Shown: positions 33,028-41,447 of the stretch, piece by piece
Position numbering within the stretch: position 1 is the first letter of the stretch
Layout of the letters: every line of letters starts with the position of its first letter
Notes under the pieces: model-generated
Told to the model about the DNA's origin: nothing
What the model saw: the letters and a program-made list of their open reading frames with translations, nothing else
Database searches by the model: none
Program-made: the position numbers and the translations under genes
Assembly: GCA_003577305.1 (NCBI GenBank)
Contig: QEVL01000016.1
Span: 1 to 64,000 of the forward strand
DNA: 64,000 bases
Source of the DNA: Burkholderiales bacterium
Lineage (GTDB): Bacteria; Pseudomonadota; Gammaproteobacteria; Burkholderiales; Burkholderiaceae_E
Direction of reading: 5' to 3'

Positions 33028-33321
33028 ATGAAACCCACTCTCGTCGCTGCCGAACCCGTCAGCGCTTACGACGCGAAGACTCACCTGCCCAGGCTGCTCG
33101 AGCGCGCCGCGAAGGGCGAGCGTTTCGTGATCACGCGCCACGGCAGGCCGGTCGCGCAACTCATCCCGTTCGAAGATGCCGATGCCGCCGCGATCGGCCG
33201 CGCGCTCGAGAGGGTGGAAAAGATCCGTGCGCAACTGGCGCGACAGGGGGTCACGCTCGCCGGTGCGCTCGCGCAGGGCGAAACCGTGCGCGAACTCGCG
33301 CACGCGGGCCATCGCTACTGA
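33028..33321 (+). CDS. Phd/YefM-family antitoxin
   Basis: 97 residues. SAYDAKTHLPRLLERAAKGE and FVITRHGRPVAQLIPF are the Phd/YefM DNA-binding N-domain; the C-terminal helix should wrap the toxin. Twenty-one bp before the PIN toxin gene. Likely autoregulated through the inverted repeat just upstream; the mRNA would start at or next to the ATG. Confidence 0.88.
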   Translation: MKPTLVAAEPVSAYDAKTHLPRLLERAAKGERFVITRHGRPVAQLIPFEDADAAAIGRALERVEKIRAQLARQGVTLAGALAQGETVRELAHAGHRY

Positions 33322-33342
33322 CCACTCCCGCCCGGGCAGCCG

Positions 33343-33618
33343 ATGGCCTTCGTCATCGACGCTTCGGTGGTGCTCGCGTGGCTGCTGCCCGACGAGCGCA
33401 GCGAGGCCGCGCAGCGCCTGCTGCGGCGCGCCGTCCACGAGCGGCCGCGCGCGCCGTCGCTGCTGATGCTCGAAGTCGGCAACGCGCTGCTGCAGGCCGA
33501 GCGGCGCACCCGCCTGTACCGGGCGGCGCGACTCGAATTGCTCGATGCGCTCACCGCCTTGCCGATCGCGCTCGAACCGGTCGCCGCCGACGCCATGTTG
33601 CGCGCCGGCGGGGCCTGA
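33343..33618 (+). CDS. VapC-type PIN toxin, C-terminally shortened
   Basis: 91 residues against about 130 for the family. N-terminal catalytic Asp (FVIDASVVLAWLLPDE) and the Glu helix (APSLLMLEVGNALLQAERR) are present. The C-terminal part with the remaining acidic residues (usually a YDAAYLELA-like helix) is missing; the frame ends at RAGGA. RNase activity is therefore doubtful. Confidence 0.8.
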   Translation: MAFVIDASVVLAWLLPDERSEAAQRLLRRAVHERPRAPSLLMLEVGNALLQAERRTRLYRAARLELLDALTALPIALEPVAADAMLRAGGA

Positions 33619-33643
33619 ATGCGCGCGGCGCGGACCCGATCGT

Positions 33644-34084
33644 TCAGCCGTTGCTGCCGCTGATGTAGTGCTGCAGCTGCTCGATGACGAACTGCTGTTC
33701 CGAAATGATGTCGCGCACGAGGTCGCGCATCGACAGCACGCCGACCAGCTTGCCCTCGTCGATCACCGCCAGGTGGCGTACGCGGTGCTCGGTCATCAGC
33801 GCCATGCAGTTCTCGTTGCTCTCCTGCGGGTTCACGTACATGACGGGCGTCGTCATCAGCGCGCTCACCGGCGTCTCGCGCGAATCGCGGCCCATCAGTG
33901 CGCCCTTGCGGGCGTAGTCGCGCTCGGTGACGATCCCGACGATCTTCTCGCCGTCGACCACCACCAGCGCACCGATGTCGCGGTAGGCCATCGCTTCCAG
34001 CGCCTGGCGCACCGTCGCCGACGGCGCGATCGTGTGAATGACCTGGTCGGGCTTCGAACGCAGGATGCTCGATACCGGTTTCAT
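33644..34084 (-). CDS. Tandem CBS-domain protein
   Basis: 146 residues, two CBS motifs: VIHTIAPSATVRQALEAMAY with IGALVVVDGEKIVGIVTERD, and VMYVNPQESNENCMALMTEH with RHLAVIDEGKLVGVLSMRDL. Adenine-nucleotide-sensing module; soluble, no partner domain. ATG at 34084 chosen as it begins KPVSSIL, the family start. The 255 bp to the next gene hold an 18-bp perfect palindrome (34226-34243). Confidence 0.92.
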   Translation of the reverse strand: MKPVSSILRSKPDQVIHTIAPSATVRQALEAMAYRDIGALVVVDGEKIVGIVTERDYARKGALMGRDSRETPVSALMTTPVMYVNPQESNENCMALMTEHRVRHLAVIDEGKLVGVLSMRDLVRDIISEQQFVIEQLQHYISGSNG

Positions 34085-34225
34085 GGCTGCCTTCGGAGAT
34101 TGTCGGGGCGCCGGCGCGCTGCAGGGAGGCAGCGCTCGCTCGCGGTCTGCGGCTGCCGGGTCACGAGCGCAGAGTCTGACGCGAGCGCGCCGTTGCCGCA
34201 ACCGTCCCGATCAATGCCTGTCGAT

Positions 34226-34243
34226 CGCGATCGGCCGATCGCG
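34226..34243. repeat. 18-bp perfect palindrome in the CBS/SpmAB-like intergenic gap
   Basis: CGCGATCGG-CCGATCGCG, centred between two divergent genes. No flanking promoter is obvious. In GC-rich DNA such CGATCG-containing palindromes can be chance; an operator is possible. Confidence 0.35.
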
Positions 34244-34339
34244 GCGCCGATGGCCGATCGCCGCGCCGCGCGCCGATCCGCTGCGCGACGCCGGGGCGCG
34301 GCTGGATGGCGCGCCGGTTTCCGGTCATGATGCGCGCGC

Positions 34340-35635
34340 ATGAACTGGATCTTCCTCGGCATCGTGCTTGCCGCCTTCGCCGTCGCCGGCTGGCGGCAGT
34401 TCGCGCACGTGTCGGTGGCAGGCGCGCCGTCGCCGATGGAGGTGCTGTCGAGCTCGATGATCTCGTCGGCCGGCGGCGCCGTGGAGCTGGCGATCGGCCT
34501 GGTCGGCGTGATGGCGCTGTTCCTCGGGCTGATGAAGGTCGCCGAGGAAGGCGGGCTGCTCACCGTGATCGCGCGCCTGATCCGGCCGCTGATGACGCGG
34601 CTGTTCCGGGAGGTGCCGCCCGAGCACCCGGCGATGGGGGCGATGATCCTCAACCTCTCGGCCAACGCACTGGGCCTGGGCAACGCGGCGACGCCGTTCG
34701 GCATTCGCGCGATGCAGGAGCTCGACCGGCTCAATCCGCGGCCCGGCACCGCGACGAACTCGATGGCGTTGTTCCTCGCGATCAACACGTCGAGCGTCAC
34801 GCTGCTGCCCACCGCGGTGATCGCGCTGCGCGCGGCGGCCGGCTCGTCGGACCCGGCGGGCATCCTGCCGACGACCCTGTTCGCATCGATCTGCGGGACG
34901 ATCGCGGCGGTGCTCGCGGCGCTCTGGCTGGCGCGCTTCTTTCCGGTGGGCGCCCCCGACGCTGCCGCGGCCGGCATCGACCGGCCCTGGATTCGCGACG
35001 GCGCGCAGCGCGAGGCGCTGCCGGCGGACCCTGGCGCGTATCCGCCCTGGGCCTCGGTGCTGGCGATCGGCGGCCTCGTCGCGCTGATCCCGCTCACGAT
35101 CGTCTGGGGCAAGACGCTGTCGCCGTGGATCGTGCCGGGCCTGATGGCCGGCTTCCTGCTCTTCGGCGCGCTGCGCGGCGTGCGCGTCTACGAGGCGTTC
35201 GTCGAAGGCGCGAAGGAGGGCTTCCGGGTGGCGGTGCGCATCATTCCGTACCTGGTCGCGATCCTGGTGGCGGTCGGCATGCTGCGTGCGAGCGGCGCGC
35301 TCGATGCGACCGTGGCCGCGCTCGGCCACTACACCGCGAAGGTCGGGCTGCCGCCCGAGGCGCTGCCGATGGCGCTGCTGCGCTCGCTGTCGGGGTCGGG
35401 CGCCTATGGCGTGATGGCGTCGATCATCAACGACCCGGCGATCGGCCCAGACAGCTACACCGGCTACCTGGTGAGCACGCTGCAGGGCTCGAGCGAGACG
35501 ACCTTCTACGTGCTGGCGGTGTACTTCGGCGCGGTGCAGGTGCGCCGCGTGCGCCACGCGCTGGCCGCAGCGCTCGTCGCCGACCTGGTTGCGGTGATCG
35601 CCGCAGTGGTGATCTGCCGCTGGCTGTTCGCGTAG
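34340..35635 (+). CDS. Nucleoside-recognition membrane protein, fused SpmA/SpmB type
   Basis: 431 residues, about 10 hydrophobic segments, two Gate-type halves. First half: MILNLSANALGLGNAATPFG and AINTSSVTLLPTAVIALRA (SpmA-like). Second half: LSGSGAYGVMASIINDP and STLQGSSETTFYVLAVYFG (SpmB-like). Despite the spore-maturation name, such fusions are common in non-sporulating proteobacteria and act as transporters of unknown substrate. Confidence 0.88.
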   Translation: MNWIFLGIVLAAFAVAGWRQFAHVSVAGAPSPMEVLSSSMISSAGGAVELAIGLVGVMALFLGLMKVAEEGGLLTVIARLIRPLMTRLFREVPPEHPAMGAMILNLSANALGLGNAATPFGIRAMQELDRLNPRPGTATNSMALFLAINTSSVTLLPTAVIALRAAAGSSDPAGILPTTLFASICGTIAAVLAALWLARFFPVGAPDAAAAGIDRPWIRDGAQREALPADPGAYPPWASVLAIGGLVALIPLTIVWGKTLSPWIVPGLMAGFLLFGALRGVRVYEAFVEGAKEGFRVAVRIIPYLVAILVAVGMLRASGALDATVAALGHYTAKVGLPPEALPMALLRSLSGSGAYGVMASIINDPAIGPDSYTGYLVSTLQGSSETTFYVLAVYFGAVQVRRVRHALAAALVADLVAVIAAVVICRWLFA

Positions 35636-35704
35636 CGACTGCTGAACGCGTGCCGGAATCCGGTTACACTCGACACGGCGCGTGGGGTCGAAGATGGCCC
35701 GCGC

Positions 35705-35800
35705 GCATCTGCTGGGGGTGCCGCGCCGCAGATCCGTCTGCGGCGCAGCTGAGACCAAACCCTTCGAACCTGATCGGGGTAATGCCCGCGCAGGGAAGCC
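35705..35800 (+). ncRNA. TPP riboswitch (THI element)
   Basis: Conserved thiamine-pyrophosphate aptamer pieces in order: GGGGTGCC (35715-35722), a GC hairpin, CTGAGA (35749-35754), ACCCTTCGAACCTGATC (35759-35775), GGGGTAATGCC (35776-35786) and AGGGAAG (35792-35798). The last piece closes P1 and is also the ribosome-binding site of cytX 7 nt later, so TPP binding should hide it and stop translation. No terminator follows. A TACACT (35665-35670) could be the -10. Confidence 0.93.
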
Positions 35801-35803
35801 GCC

Positions 35804-37117
35804 ATGACGACGATCGCCCGCAACACCGCCCTGATTCCGCTGTCCGCCGCCGACCGGCTGTTCGGCTGGCGCGACCACGCCGCGCTGTGGCTCAGCCTCG
35901 GCGTGGGCCTGCTGGTGATGCAGGTGGGCGCCTACCTGGTGCCGGCGCTCGGCACGCAGGCGGCGCTCGCGGCGATCGTCGGCGGCTCGGTGATCGGCGC
36001 CGGCCTGCTCGGCTGGACCGCGAAGATCGGCTGCGACAGCGGGCTCTCCAGCGCCGGCCTGATGCACGCCACTTACGGCAGCAGCTTCGCGCGGTTGCCG
36101 GTGGTGCTGAACATCGCCCAGCTGATCGGCTGGACCACTTTCGAGACGGTGGTGATGCGCGACGGCGTGCTCGGAATCGCGAGGCAGGCGGGCGCGATCG
36201 CGCCGCTCGCCGACCCGGCGACAGCAGCCCCCGGCGTCGGCGATGCGACCGCGACGCTGCCGCTGCCCGAAGTGCTGGTCACGCTGGCGTTCGGCCTGCT
36301 GCTGGTCGGCCTGCTGACGGGTTCGATGGTCGGGCTGGTGCGCAAGTTCATCGGCCGCTTCGGGCTGCCGCTGGTGATCCTGTCGCTGCTGTGGCTGTCG
36401 TGGCAGTTCCTCGGCAAGGCGCAGGCGATCGGCTGGTCGACGGTCTGGAACCGGCCCGGCGACGGCGGCATGAGCACGCTGGCGGCGCTCGACCTGGTGA
36501 TCGCGATGCCGATTTCGTGGCTGCCGCTGGTGGCCGATTTCTCGCGGCACGGCCACGACGGCCGCAGCGCGCTGCACGGCACCTGGCTCGGCTACGCGGT
36601 CGCCAACGTCTGGTGCTACGCGCTCGGGGTGCTGGTGGCGCTCACCACGCCGTCGCCCGATCTCGTTTCGGCATTGCTGCTCGCGCAGGGCGGACTGGTC
36701 GCGCTCGGCCTGATCCTGATCGACGAAGTCGACAATGCCTACGGCGACCTGTACTCGGCATCGGTGGGCGGCCACAGCCTGGCTCCCGGCTGGAGCACGC
36801 GCCGCTGGGCCGTGCAGCTGGCGGTGCTGTGCACCGCGCTGGCACTGGTGCTGCCGATGCACAGCCTCGAGCCGTTCCTGCTGATGCTCAGCTCGGTGTT
36901 CGTGCCGCTGTACGGGGTGATTCTCGGGCGGCTGGGCGGCCGGGCCGACGTGCCGTCGCTGGTGGGCGCAAGGCGTGTGGATCGCAGCGCGGTCGTGATC
37001 TGGGTGCTCGGCGTGGCCGTCTTTCACCTGCTGCCGCAGGTCTCGACGCAGCTCGGCTCGGCGCTGCCGACGCTGGCCCTGACCTTCGTGCTGGCGCGCC
37101 TGACGCGCAAGACCTGA
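35804..37117 (+). CDS. cytX: CytX, hydroxymethylpyrimidine (NCS1-family) transporter
   Basis: 437 residues, NCS1-type permease with about 12 helices: GWRDHAALWLSLGVGLLVMQ, IVGGSVIGAGLLGWTAKIG, GLMHATYGSSFARLPVVLN, PISWLPLVADFSRHG. Identified as CytX by sequence and by the TPP riboswitch directly upstream; imports thiamine precursors of the HMP type. The ATG lies 7 nt after the aptamer's AGGGA. Confidence 0.92.
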   Translation: MTTIARNTALIPLSAADRLFGWRDHAALWLSLGVGLLVMQVGAYLVPALGTQAALAAIVGGSVIGAGLLGWTAKIGCDSGLSSAGLMHATYGSSFARLPVVLNIAQLIGWTTFETVVMRDGVLGIARQAGAIAPLADPATAAPGVGDATATLPLPEVLVTLAFGLLLVGLLTGSMVGLVRKFIGRFGLPLVILSLLWLSWQFLGKAQAIGWSTVWNRPGDGGMSTLAALDLVIAMPISWLPLVADFSRHGHDGRSALHGTWLGYAVANVWCYALGVLVALTTPSPDLVSALLLAQGGLVALGLILIDEVDNAYGDLYSASVGGHSLAPGWSTRRWAVQLAVLCTALALVLPMHSLEPFLLMLSSVFVPLYGVILGRLGGRADVPSLVGARRVDRSAVVIWVLGVAVFHLLPQVSTQLGSALPTLALTFVLARLTRKT

Positions 37118-37118
37118 T

Positions 37119-37147
37119 TTGACAGGCCCGGCGCCATCGGCTTACCT
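37119..37147 (+). promoter_or_regulatory. Promoter candidate for metXW
   Basis: A perfect TTGACA at 37119-37124 starts right after the cytX stop, with a weak TTACCT 17 bp later (37142-37147). Transcription would begin near 37154, just before the SAM-II aptamer at 37162. Confidence 0.5.
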
Positions 37148-37161
37148 TTGCCCCGGTCTCA

Positions 37162-37216
37162 TCGCGCCGATTTGAAGATCAGCTTGCGGGCGCGTTACAA
37201 GTACGGCTAAAGCGGC
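37162..37216 (+). ncRNA. SAM-II riboswitch
   Basis: Matches the SAM-II consensus piece by piece: TCGCGCCGATTTGAA (P1 5' strand and loop 1), TTGCGGGCGCG (pseudoknot strand plus P1 3' strand), ACAAGTACGGCTAAAG (loop 3 and conserved GCTAAA). P1 is CGCGCC (37163-37168) with GGCGCG (37189-37194). It senses S-adenosylmethionine and turns off metX. See the terminator entry for the expression platform. Confidence 0.9.
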
Positions 37217-37235
37217 CAGGCCCACGACCGATCGA

Positions 37236-37267
37236 GCCCGACCCGCAAGCAAGCCGGTCGGGCTTTT
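37236..37267 (+). terminator. Intrinsic terminator in the metX leader
   Basis: GCCCGACC (37236-37243) pairs with GGTCGGGC (37256-37263), followed by TTTT (37264-37267). It lies about 20 nt after the aptamer and 30 nt before metX. Its 5' arm and loop (37242-37250) are also perfectly complementary over 9 nt to 37182-37190 inside the aptamer, giving an alternative antiterminator. Confidence 0.85.
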
Positions 37268-37297
37268 CGTTTCCAGCACAGCTTCCGTCTCGCAGAC

Positions 37298-38506
37298 TTG
37301 AACCACGCCCTCGAGTCACAGATCCTGTCGCCGCCGCCTGGCTCGGCAGGCATCGTCACGCCGCAGCGGATGCGCTTCGAGCAGCCGCTGGCGTTGCGCA
37401 GCGGCGCATCGATCGCCGGCTACGAGCTCGTCTACGAAACCTACGGCACGCTGAACGCCGAGCGCTCGAACGCGGTGCTGGTCTGCCACGCGCTGAACGC
37501 GGGCCATCACGTGGCCGGTGTCTACGCCGACGACCCCGACAACCTCGGCTGGTGGGACAGCATGGTGGGGCCGGGCAAGCCGGTGGACACCGAGCGCTTT
37601 TTCGTCGTCGGCGTGAACAACCTCGGCAGCTGCTTCGGGTCGACCGGTCCGATGAGCATCGACCCGGCCACCGGCAAGCCCTACGGTCCCGATTTCCCGG
37701 TGGTCACCGTCGAAGACTGGGTGCACGCGCAGGCGCGGCTCGCCGATGCGCTGGGCATCGGGCGCTTCGCCGCGGTGATGGGCGGCAGCCTGGGCGGCAT
37801 GCAGGCGCTTGCGTGGACCACGCTGTATCCGCAGCGCGTCGCGCACTGCGTCGCGGTGGCGACCGCGCCGAAGCTGTCGGCGCAGAACATCGCGTTCAAC
37901 GAGGTCGCGCGCCGGGCGATCATCACCGACCCCGATTTCCACGGCGGACGCTTCTACGATCACGGCGTGGTGCCGGCCCGCGGACTGCAGGTGGCGCGGA
38001 TGATCGGCCACATCACCTACCTGTCCGACGACGTGATGGGCGAGAAGTTCGGCCGCGCGCTGCGCCGCCACGTGACCGACACGGTGCTGCGCAACGACTA
38101 CCGGTTCACCTTCGACGTCGAGTTCGAGATCGAGTCGTACCTGCGCTACCAGGGCGAGAAATTCTCGGGCTACTTCGACGCGAACACCTACCTGCTGATC
38201 ACGCGCGCGCTCGACTACTTCGATCCTGCGCTGTCCTGCGGCGGCGACCTCGCGCGTGCGCTCGCGCCGGCGCAGGCCGACTTCCTGCTGGTGTCGTTCA
38301 CCACCGACTGGCGCTTCGCGCCCGGACGCAGCCGCGAGATCGTCGAGGCGCTGCTCGCCAACGGGCAGCGCGTCACCTACGCCGAAGTCGACGCGCCGCA
38401 CGGGCACGACGCGTTCCTGCTCGACGACCCGCAGTACATGGCGGTGATGCGCAGCTGGTTCGAGCGCGTGCACCGCTCGGTGCGCGCGCCGGGAGGCGCG
38501 CGATGA
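37298..38506 (+). CDS. metX: Homoserine O-acyltransferase MetX
   Basis: 402 residues, alpha/beta hydrolase. [10 protein letters not shown], nucleophile elbow [10 protein letters not shown], late Asp in [11 protein letters not shown] and His in [11 protein letters not shown] form the Ser-Asp-His triad. Acylates homoserine in methionine synthesis; many betaproteobacterial MetX enzymes use succinyl-CoA, so acetyl versus succinyl is open. TTG at 37298 is the only common start before the conserved GIVTPQ. Controlled by the SAM-II leader. Confidence 0.93.
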   Translation: MNHALESQILSPPPGSAGIVTPQRMRFEQPLALRSGASIAGYELVYETYGTLNAERSNAVLVCHALNAGHHVAGVYADDPDNLGWWDSMVGPGKPVDTERFFVVGVNNLGSCFGSTGPMSIDPATGKPYGPDFPVVTVEDWVHAQARLADALGIGRFAAVMGGSLGGMQALAWTTLYPQRVAHCVAVATAPKLSAQNIAFNEVARRAIITDPDFHGGRFYDHGVVPARGLQVARMIGHITYLSDDVMGEKFGRALRRHVTDTVLRNDYRFTFDVEFEIESYLRYQGEKFSGYFDANTYLLITRALDYFDPALSCGGDLARALAPAQADFLLVSFTTDWRFAPGRSREIVEALLANGQRVTYAEVDAPHGHDAFLLDDPQYMAVMRSWFERVHRSVRAPGGAR

Positions 38507-39129
38507 CGACGGGCGCGGCGGCGCACGGGCCCGGGGGCCAGGGAAACGGCCTGCGCGCCGACCTCGCGCGGATCGCCGACTGGATCGCGCCCGGTTCGCA
38601 CGTGCTCGACCTCGGCTGCGGCGACGGCGCGCTGCTGGCGTACCTCCAGTCGGCCAAGGGCTGCAGGGGATACGGCGTGGAGATCAACGACGAGCAACTG
38701 CTCGCCTGCATGCGCAAGGGCGTCGACGTGATCCAGCAGGACATCGAGGCGGGGCTGGGCATGTTCCACGCGCCGTCGTTCGACGTGGTCGTCCTGTCGA
38801 TGGCGATCCAGATGACGCACCAGACCGAGCGCGTGCTGCGCGAGATGAGCGAGGTCGGCCGCGAAGGCATCGTGTCGCTGCCGAACTTCGGTCACTGGAC
38901 CCACGCCTGGTCGCTGCTGCGCGGGCACATGCCGGTGTCGCGCGAGCTGCCCTTCGAGTGGTTCGACACGCCGAACCTGCACATGTCGACGGTGCGCGAC
39001 TTCGAGGACTTCCTGCGCCGCCTCGGGCTGGTGATCACCGGCCGCGTGTTCCTGCGCGATGGCAAGCCGGCCGGCTGGCTGCCGGCGCTGCGTTCGACGC
39101 AGGCGATCTACCGTTTCAGGCGGGGGTGA
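38503..39129 (+). CDS. metW: MetW, methionine-biosynthesis methyltransferase-like protein
   Basis: 208 residues. SAM-binding motif [66 protein letters not shown]: MetW. The ATG overlaps the metX stop (ATGA). MetW is needed for MetX activity in several proteobacteria, consistent with coupling. Confidence 0.93.
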   Translation: MTTGAAAHGPGGQGNGLRADLARIADWIAPGSHVLDLGCGDGALLAYLQSAKGCRGYGVEINDEQLLACMRKGVDVIQQDIEAGLGMFHAPSFDVVVLSMAIQMTHQTERVLREMSEVGREGIVSLPNFGHWTHAWSLLRGHMPVSRELPFEWFDTPNLHMSTVRDFEDFLRRLGLVITGRVFLRDGKPAGWLPALRSTQAIYRFRRG

Positions 39130-39139
39130 GTCGCGCCGC

Positions 39140-39436
39140 TCAGCGCACGTCGGCGTACTCGGGCGTGCGCGCGATCACCACCCGCACGTACGAGCAGGTC
39201 GGCACCAGCCGGATCCTGCCGGCGCGCGCCCACTGCACCACCGCGTCGACCAGCCGGCGCGCGAAGTTGCCCCCGCGCATGGCCGGATCGACCCAGGTGT
39301 GGTCGACCACCGCCACGCCGTCGGCGAGCGAGTAGGTGAGCTCGGCGATGCGCCGGCCCTCGCGTTCGATGAAGAACTCGCCGCGACGTCCATCGGACTC
39401 GTGCCGGATCGGATCTTCGACGGGGGGTGCGGTCAT
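39140..39436 (-). CDS. Small GNAT acetyltransferase, YjdJ type
   Basis: 98 residues of the compact GCN5-related family PF14542: GEFFIEREGRRIAELTYSLA, VVDHTWVDPAMRGGNFARRL, LVPTCSYVRVVI. The acetyl-CoA loop R-G-x-x-x-A-R-R is visible. Downstream of the sugar dehydrogenase gene on the same strand by 47 bp; convergent with metW. Confidence 0.88.
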   Translation of the reverse strand: MTAPPVEDPIRHESDGRRGEFFIEREGRRIAELTYSLADGVAVVDHTWVDPAMRGGNFARRLVDAVVQWARAGRIRLVPTCSYVRVVIARTPEYADVR

Positions 39437-39483
39437 GCCGGATTCGGATGGCGTGCAATCGGGAAGGGGAAGGGCCGGATCGG

Positions 39484-40641
39484 TCAGCCGGTCGGCGCAA
39501 GCCGCAGCAGCCGGCCGTCGGTCTCGTCGGTGAGAAGATACAGCAAGCCGTCGGGCCCCTGGCGCACGTCGCGCACCCGCTCGCCGAGGTCGGTGAGGAG
39601 CCGCTCCTCGCGCACGATGGTGTCGCCGTCGAGTTCGAGGCGCGCGAGCAGGCGAAACTTCAGCGAACCGACGAACAGGCTGCCCTGCCAGCCGGCGTAG
39701 CGGTTGCCGGTGCAGAAGGCCATGCCGGAGGGTGCGATCGACGGTGTCCATTGCCACAGCGGCGGCGTCACGTCGGCGCGCTCGGTGCCTTCGCCGATCT
39801 TCGAGCCGGTGCCGTATTCGCGCCCGAAAGTGATCACCGGCCAGCCGTAATTGGCGCCGGCGCGCTCGATGTTGACCTCGTCGCCACCCTGCGGGCCGTG
39901 CTCGTGCGTCCACAACTGCCCGGTCGCCGGATGCAGCGCCGCGCCCTGCACGTTGCGGTGGCCGTACGAGTGGATCTCGGGCAGTGCGCCGGCGCGTTTC
40001 ACGAACGGGTTGTCCGGCGGCACGCTGCCGTCGGGGCGGATGCGGACGATCTTGCCGTAGTGGTTGTCGAGCGTCTGCGCGCGATCGCGCTGCGAATAGC
40101 GGTCGCCGAGCGTGACGAACAGCGTGCCGTCGCGCGCGAACACCAGCCGCGAGCCGAAGTGGTTGCCGCCGGAGGTGCGGTCTTTCTGGGCGAAGATCAC
40201 GCGCGCATCGCGCAGCGCGGGGGCCGTGCCGTCGACGAATCGGGCGCGCGCGACCGCAGTGCGCGCGCCGCCCGCTCCCGGCTCGCTGAACGAAAGGAAG
40301 ACCGCCCGATCGCGCGCGAAATCGGGGCCGAGTGCGAGGTCGAGCAGCCCGCCCTGGCCGCCGGCCTGCACCCTCGGCACGCCGGGCAGCGGTGCCGACA
40401 TGCGGCCGTCGGGCGACACGATGCGCAAGCGCCCCGGGCGCTCGGTGACCAGCATGCGGCCGTCGGGCAGGAACGCGAGCGACCATGGATGCTCCAGGCC
40501 GCGCGCCAGTTCGACGACCTCGATCGAGCGTGGGGCGGCTGCCAGTGCGGTCGAGCGCGTGGCGGCCGCGCCGAGCACGGGCGTTGCCGCCAGCGTGCGC
40601 AGCAGCCCGCGACGGCGAAAGTCGGGGCCCGGGCCGCTCAT
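39484..40641 (-). CDS. PQQ-dependent aldose sugar dehydrogenase family protein (YliI-like), Tat-exported
   Basis: 385 residues. Tat signal DFRRRGLLRTLAATPVLGAA. Six-bladed propeller signature: LEHPWSLAFLPDGRMLVTER, GGLLDLALGPDF, GNHFGSRLVFARDGTLFVT, YGHRNVQGAALHPATG, WTHEHGPQGGDEVN. Oxidises an aldose in the periplasm using PQQ. Coupled to the enoyl-CoA hydratase gene (ATGA). Confidence 0.9.
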   Translation of the reverse strand: MSGPGPDFRRRGLLRTLAATPVLGAAATRSTALAAAPRSIEVVELARGLEHPWSLAFLPDGRMLVTERPGRLRIVSPDGRMSAPLPGVPRVQAGGQGGLLDLALGPDFARDRAVFLSFSEPGAGGARTAVARARFVDGTAPALRDARVIFAQKDRTSGGNHFGSRLVFARDGTLFVTLGDRYSQRDRAQTLDNHYGKIVRIRPDGSVPPDNPFVKRAGALPEIHSYGHRNVQGAALHPATGQLWTHEHGPQGGDEVNIERAGANYGWPVITFGREYGTGSKIGEGTERADVTPPLWQWTPSIAPSGMAFCTGNRYAGWQGSLFVGSLKFRLLARLELDGDTIVREERLLTDLGERVRDVRQGPDGLLYLLTDETDGRLLRLAPTG

Positions 40642-41447
40642 TGCGGTCGCCGTTTCTCGTCGAGCAGCCGCGCGAGGCGCGCGCGCAGCTCTTCGGATGC
40701 GAGGCTCTCGCGGTACGCGTCGGCCATCGACGCCATCGCCGCGCGGCCGGCCTCGCTCTCCAGGCCGGCGCGCGCGAGCGCGTGCAGGTGCTGCTTCATC
40801 TGCGCGACCACGCCGGGTGCGGTGCGCGAAATGTTGTCCAGGTAGGCGTCGACGCGCGTGCACAGCGCGTCGCGCGGCACCAGGTCGGTGAGGAAACCGA
40901 TGCGCAGCATCTCGTCGGATTCGATCGTCATCGCGGTGAGCATCAGCTTGCTCGCTGCGGGCAGGCCGAGCCGCGTCAGGTAACGTCGCAGGCCGCCGGG
41001 GTAGTAGTGCAGGCCGAACTTCGCGGCCGGCATGAACATCTTCAGTCCGGGCGAGCCGATGCGGAAGTCGCAGCACAGCGCGAGGTCGGTCGCACCGCCG
41101 TAGACGCTGCCGTTGAGCGCCGCGATCGTCGGGAACGGCAGCGTTTCGAGCGCGTCGAGCATGCGCTCGAAGCGCGCGTCGAGTTCGTCGACGATCGCCT
41201 GCAGCGTGTAGCCCGAGCTGAAGGTCTTCTCGCCGGCGCCGGTGATCACCAGCGCGCGCGTGCCCCCGCCGGTGGCCAGCTGCTCGAACAGCGCGAGCAG
41301 CGCGTCGACGTCGGCCGGGTCGAGGCGGTTGTGTTCGGCCGGACGGTTCAGCGTGAGCCGCACGAGGTTGCCGGCGCGCTGCGCGAGCGGGGCGCCCGCG
41401 TGCGCGGCGAGCGGTTCGGCGGCGACGCCGGCGAAGCGGTCAGCCAC
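40638..41447 (-). CDS. Enoyl-CoA hydratase/isomerase family protein
   Basis: 269 residues from a GTG. Crotonase fold: VRLTLNRPAEHNRLD, ALVITGAGEKTFSSGYTL (oxyanion loop 1), ALNGSVYGGATDLALCCDFR (oxyanion loop 2), KFGLHYYPGGLRRYL. Overlaps the cupin gene by 8 bp and the dehydrogenase gene by 4. Substrate unknown; part of the RuBisCO-like operon. Confidence 0.88.
   Translation of the reverse strand: MADRFAGVAAEPLAAHAGAPLAQRAGNLVRLTLNRPAEHNRLDPADVDALLALFEQLATGGGTRALVITGAGEKTFSSGYTLQAIVDELDARFERMLDALETLPFPTIAALNGSVYGGATDLALCCDFRIGSPGLKMFMPAAKFGLHYYPGGLRRYLTRLGLPAASKLMLTAMTIESDEMLRIGFLTDLVPRDALCTRVDAYLDNISRTAPGVVAQMKQHLHALARAGLESEAGRAAMASMADAYRESLASEELRARLARLLDEKRRPQ

Noticed and set aside
34306-37122. 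Long plus- and minus-strand frames across the SpmAB-like and cytX genes
   Set aside because: They cross the TPP riboswitch and lack any domain; shadows of the two real transporters.
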